From Roseicyclus mahoneyensis (GTDB taxonomy: Bacteria > Pseudomonadota > Alphaproteobacteria > Rhodobacterales > Rhodobacteraceae), in NCBI RefSeq assembly GCF_003148775.1, contig NZ_QGGW01000009.1, forward strand, positions 62,001 through 126,000: a stretch of DNA of 64,000 nt. Direction: 5' to 3'. Made by a program: the position numbers and the translations under genes. The notes beneath the pieces are model-generated. The model was not told the DNA's origin, searched no databases, and worked only from the letters and a program-made list of their open reading frames with translations. Numbering within the stretch: the stretch's first letter is position 1; each line of letters opens with the position of its first letter. Below are positions 61,158 to 64,000 of this stretch, piece by piece.

Positions 61158-61961
61158 ATGGTCGATTCTGGTAATACCAAAAATTGGAAACCAAAGCTGT
61201 GGCCATTGGGGGGCCTTGTCTTGCGGGAAACGGATGTCATCGACGCGCCACGCAGCAGCAGCGACGCCATCGCCGAGGTGCTGATTGCCGACATCAAGGC
61301 GGGCCGTCAGCCCAAGGGAGAGCCGCTGCCGACCGAGCGCGAGTTGAGCGAACGCTTCGACGCCTCGCGCCCCACCGTGCGCGCTGCCTTGTCGCAGATG
61401 CAGATGCGCGGCTATCTTGAGGCGCAGCCCGGCCACCGCCCCCGCGCCAGCAGCCCTTCGCTTGACAGCATCCTGCGCGGGGCCGCCGACCATATCCGCG
61501 ACATCCTTGGCGATGCCGAGGCGGGCGCGCATCTGGAACAGATGCGCCAGTTCATCGAGACTGGCGCGGCCCGCGCGGCCACCATGCGCGCCGATACCGT
61601 GCATCTGGCCAAGCTGAACGAGGCGCTGACCCGCAACGCAGAGGCCATCGGCACCCCTGATTTCGCGCAGACCGACATCGCCTTTCACCGCGCGCTGGTG
61701 TCGGTCGTGGGCAACCCCATCTTGCTGACTCTGCACGACATGTTTGTCAGCCGCTTGTTTGCCGACCGCCCGCCGGTCGCCGACCCCATCGCCAATGACC
61801 GCATCTCCCACGAGGAACACCGCGCGATCTATACCGCGATCCTCGATGGAGACGTTGCCGCGGCGACCGACGTGATGGAGGCGCATCTTGCCCGGTCACT
61901 GCGCCGACGACTCAAGGCCGCGGCGCTTGGGTCACAGGCCCCCGCTGCCCCACAGGCGTGA
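61158..61961 (+). CDS. GntR-family regulator, FCD subgroup (NanR-like position)
   Basis: 267 residues from ATG 61158; a TTG at 61152 is also possible. Winged helix: AIAEVLIADIKAGRQPKG, PTERELSERFDASRPTVRAAL, then an FCD effector domain with QTDIAFHRALVSVVGN and EEHRAIYTAILDGD carrying the metal ligands. Divergent from the NanA-like aldolase and upstream of the TRAP genes on its own strand, so it most likely controls both. Confidence 0.86.
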   Translation: MVDSGNTKNWKPKLWPLGGLVLRETDVIDAPRSSSDAIAEVLIADIKAGRQPKGEPLPTERELSERFDASRPTVRAALSQMQMRGYLEAQPGHRPRASSPSLDSILRGAADHIRDILGDAEAGAHLEQMRQFIETGAARAATMRADTVHLAKLNEALTRNAEAIGTPDFAQTDIAFHRALVSVVGNPILLTLHDMFVSRLFADRPPVADPIANDRISHEEHRAIYTAILDGDVAAATDVMEAHLARSLRRRLKAAALGSQAPAAPQA

Positions 61962-62007
61962 GGCCGGACCGGGCCGACCCGGACACATCATCAGGAGGAG
62001 GACCAAG

Positions 62008-62976
62008 ATGAGACCCTTTACGACAACGATCCTTGCCGGAGGTCTGGCGCTGGCCATGGCCGCCCCGGCGCTGGCCGAACGCGAAGTGACGCTGGGCATG
62101 CAGGACAACGAGGTATCGAACCTCTTTGCCGGTGCGCAGGCGATGGCCGAAACACTGGCCGAGGTGTCGGGCGGCGAGATGACGCTGACGATCTTCCCGT
62201 CGTCACAGTTGGGCGATTTCCGCGCGATGGTTGCACAGGTGCAGGCGGGCGAGTTGGACATGGTCACCGTCGGCTACCCCGACATGAGCTATGTCATTCC
62301 CGAACTGAACCTGATCGGCGCGCCTTATGTGGCCGATGATTTCGCCCATCTGCAGGAAATCGTGGCGGGCGACTGGGGGCAGGAGATGTCGGCCCGGTTC
62401 GAGGAACAGGGCATCCGCATGCTCGACCTGTGGTATTATGGCACGCGCCAGACCACGTCGAACCGCCCCATCGAAAGCATGGCAGACATGGCTGGCCTCA
62501 GGATGCGCACCCCCAACGTGCCCTTCCTGATCGCCTATGCCGAAAACACCGGTGCAACCCCCGCGCCTGTCGCCTTCGCAGAGGTCTATCTGGCGCTCCA
62601 GACCAATCAGGTCGATGCGCAGGAAAACCCGCTGCCCACCATCGAGGCGATGCGCTTTTACGAGGTGCAGAGCCATGTGGCCATCACCAACCACTTCATC
62701 GCCTCCATCGCGATGATGATCTCGGACGAATTGTGGGGCAGCCTGTCGGAGGAAGAACAGGGCTGGATCGCCGCCGCCGTCGCCGCCGGCGGTGAGGAGA
62801 ACAACAGCCGCACCAATGCCGCCGAAGCCGAACTGCTGTCGACCTTCGAGGGGCGCGGCCTGACCGTCACCCGGCCCGATCTCGCGCCCTTCCGCGCGGC
62901 GATGCAGCCCTATTACGACACGCTCGAGGCCGAATTCGGCGCAGGCGCCATCGCGCGCGTCCGTGGCGACAACTGA
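62008..62976 (+). CDS. TRAP transporter substrate-binding protein (DctP/SiaP-like)
   Basis: 322 residues. Signal peptide MRPFTTTILAGGLALAMAAP ending ALA. Mature: VTLGMQDNEVSNLFAGAQ, FPSSQLGDFRAMVAQVQAG, the arginine segment GLRMRTPNVPFLIAYAENTG and QTNQVDAQENPLPTIEAM. AGGAGGAGG precedes the ATG. Probably a sialic acid or other sugar acid by context. Confidence 0.9.
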   Translation: MRPFTTTILAGGLALAMAAPALAEREVTLGMQDNEVSNLFAGAQAMAETLAEVSGGEMTLTIFPSSQLGDFRAMVAQVQAGELDMVTVGYPDMSYVIPELNLIGAPYVADDFAHLQEIVAGDWGQEMSARFEEQGIRMLDLWYYGTRQTTSNRPIESMADMAGLRMRTPNVPFLIAYAENTGATPAPVAFAEVYLALQTNQVDAQENPLPTIEAMRFYEVQSHVAITNHFIASIAMMISDELWGSLSEEEQGWIAAAVAAGGEENNSRTNAAEAELLSTFEGRGLTVTRPDLAPFRAAMQPYYDTLEAEFGAGAIARVRGDN

Positions 62977-62988
62977 GCCCACACCCCG

Positions 62989-63016
62989 CGCGCGCCCGGC
63001 ATGGTCCGGGCGCGCG
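62989..63016 (+). terminator. Intercistronic hairpin after the TRAP binding-protein gene
   Basis: CGCGCGCCCGG (62989-62999) and CCGGGCGCGCG (63006-63016) are perfect 11-bp arms with a 6-base loop, then TTTCCC. Likely a partial terminator or mRNA stabiliser. Confidence 0.6.
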
Positions 63017-63042
63017 TTTCCCAAGACCCAAGGACGGACCCC

Positions 63043-63522
63043 ATGAGACCGAGCCGCAAGTACAGTCTCGAAGGGACCATCGCCGCGATCCTGTTCCTGA
63101 TCCTGATCGCCATCGTCGCTGTGCAGATCCTCGGGCGCACGCCCGTGATGCGCGGCCCGGTCTGGACCGAAGAGGCCGCGCGCTGGGTCTGGGTCTGGAT
63201 GGCCTTCATCGGCATCGCCGAAGTCGAACGCCAGAACCGCCACCTGCGCATGGGGTTCATAGGGGCGATGCTGCCGCGCCGTATCCGCACCGTCGTGTTC
63301 ACAATCGTCGATCTCGCCTATCTCGGCGTCATGGCGCAGCTGTGCTGGATCGGCTGGAAAACGGTCGACCGCACATTGGCCGCGAGCTCGGTCACCCTGC
63401 CCTTTCCGACGGCGGCGCTTTATGCCTCGGCCTTCCTCTGTTCGATCCTCGTGATCCACCGCATCCTGCGCCGCATCCTTTCGGGGCGCAGCGGTGACAT
63501 CGAAGGGACCGAGGCCCCATGA
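63043..63522 (+). CDS. TRAP transporter small permease (DctQ/SiaQ-like)
   Basis: 159 residues, four membrane segments; [31 protein letters not shown] is the DctQ signature (read in parts). Stop overlaps the large permease start (ATGA). Confidence 0.87.
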   Translation: MRPSRKYSLEGTIAAILFLILIAIVAVQILGRTPVMRGPVWTEEAARWVWVWMAFIGIAEVERQNRHLRMGFIGAMLPRRIRTVVFTIVDLAYLGVMAQLCWIGWKTVDRTLAASSVTLPFPTAALYASAFLCSILVIHRILRRILSGRSGDIEGTEAP

Positions 63523-64000
63523 CCCTCATCATCATCGGCGGCCTGTGGCTGCTTCTGGTTCTGGTCGGCGTGCCGATCGGGATCGCCATGATCTTCGTCT
63601 CGGTCGGCTATTTCTGGTATATGGATCGGGGCATGTTCCTCGCCGTGCAGCGCATGGTCGACGGGCTCGACAGCTTTCCGCTGCTGGCCGTGCCACTGTT
63701 CATCCTCGCCGCCGCGATCCTGAATTCCGCGGGCATCACGCATCACCTGTTCGGCTTTGCCCGCGCCCTTGTGGGCCATGTGCGCGGCGGGCTGGGTCAT
63801 GTGAACGTGCTGGCCTCGCTCTTCTTCTCGGGCATGTCCGGATCGGCGCTGGCCGACGCCGGGGGCCTTGGCAAGATGGAGATCGAGGCCATGCGCGAGG
63901 CAGGCTATGACGATGATTTCTCGGGCGCCATCACCGCCGCCTCCTCGCTGATCGGGCCGCTGGTGCCGCCCTCGATCACCATGGTGCTCTACGGCGTCAT
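63519..64000 (+). CDS. TRAP transporter large permease (DctM), 3' partial
   Basis: 160 residues visible before the window ends. [46 protein letters not shown] and [15 protein letters not shown] match DctM/SiaM. Start at ATG 63519 overlaps the dctQ stop. Confidence 0.9.
   Translation, partial: MTLIIIGGLWLLLVLVGVPIGIAMIFVSVGYFWYMDRGMFLAVQRMVDGLDSFPLLAVPLFILAAAILNSAGITHHLFGFARALVGHVRGGLGHVNVLASLFFSGMSGSALADAGGLGKMEIEAMREAGYDDDFSGAITAASSLIGPLVPPSITMVLYGV

Noticed and set aside
1-64000. Mobile elements, CRISPR arrays, tRNA or rRNA genes
   Set aside because: No transposase, integrase, regularly spaced repeats or recognisable stable RNA gene was seen by reading; a tRNAscan or IS search was not possible.

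Overview
The window reads as a chromosomal segment of a high-GC alphaproteobacterium, most likely Rhodobacterales (Roseobacter/Rhodobacteraceae type). Grounds: strong GC bias at third codon positions, dense operons with ATGA stop/start overlaps, many ABC and TRAP importers, and a coxCMSLDEFG locus plus a Pst-PhoU-PhoB locus in the arrangements usual for that group. No tRNA, rRNA, insertion sequence, phage gene or CRISPR array was seen. All function calls come from reading the sequence and family knowledge; no database search was run.

Layout. 1-1.8 kb: the end of a DEDDh exonuclease fused behind a degenerate kinase-like module, then a GntR regulator. 1.9-7.7 kb: an aldehyde dehydrogenase translationally coupled to a GAPDH-like gene, a BisC/TorA-type molybdoenzyme and a class-IV aminotransferase. 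7.75-14.6 kb: pstSCAB-phoU-phoB followed by an atypical PhoB-like gene with a receiver that has lost its phospho-acceptor, all behind a four-unit PhoB box. 14.8-20.2 kb: an ABC importer flanked by two fumarylacetoacetase-family hydrolases, with a divergent GntR regulator and a palindromic operator. 20.2-26.4 kb: an SDR, an RND pump with adaptor, a small barrel-like protein and a TetR regulator with paired operators. 26.4-33.4 kb: a LysR regulator divergent from the urea importer urtABCDE. 33.4-41.9 kb: a form I carbon monoxide dehydrogenase locus with an unlisted 43-residue coupled reading frame between coxF and coxG. 42.1-46.6 kb: a TRAP importer, a racemase-like protein lacking the catalytic cysteines, and an RpiR regulator.

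46.8-51.3 kb holds the most interesting system: a guanidine-I (ykkC) riboswitch, a TTG-started periplasmic binding protein, an ABC permease and ATPase, an arginase-family enzyme best read as a nickel-dependent guanidine hydrolase rather than agmatinase, and an overlapping gene for a protein with 17 histidines in its first 32 residues, a candidate nickel donor. Together they would sense, import and hydrolyse guanidine to urea and ammonium.

51.3-60.2 kb: an IMPase-family phosphatase with an FbpABC/AepXVW-type importer, then phnDCEE behind a second perfect four-unit PhoB box, so the window contains PhoB and two probable targets. 60.2-64 kb: an N-acetylneuraminate-lyase-like aldolase divergent from a GntR(FCD) regulator and a SiaPQM-like TRAP importer, cut off by the window end. 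The theme is scavenging of phosphate and phosphonates, nitrogen from urea and guanidine, CO as an energy supplement, and organic acids or sugar acids.
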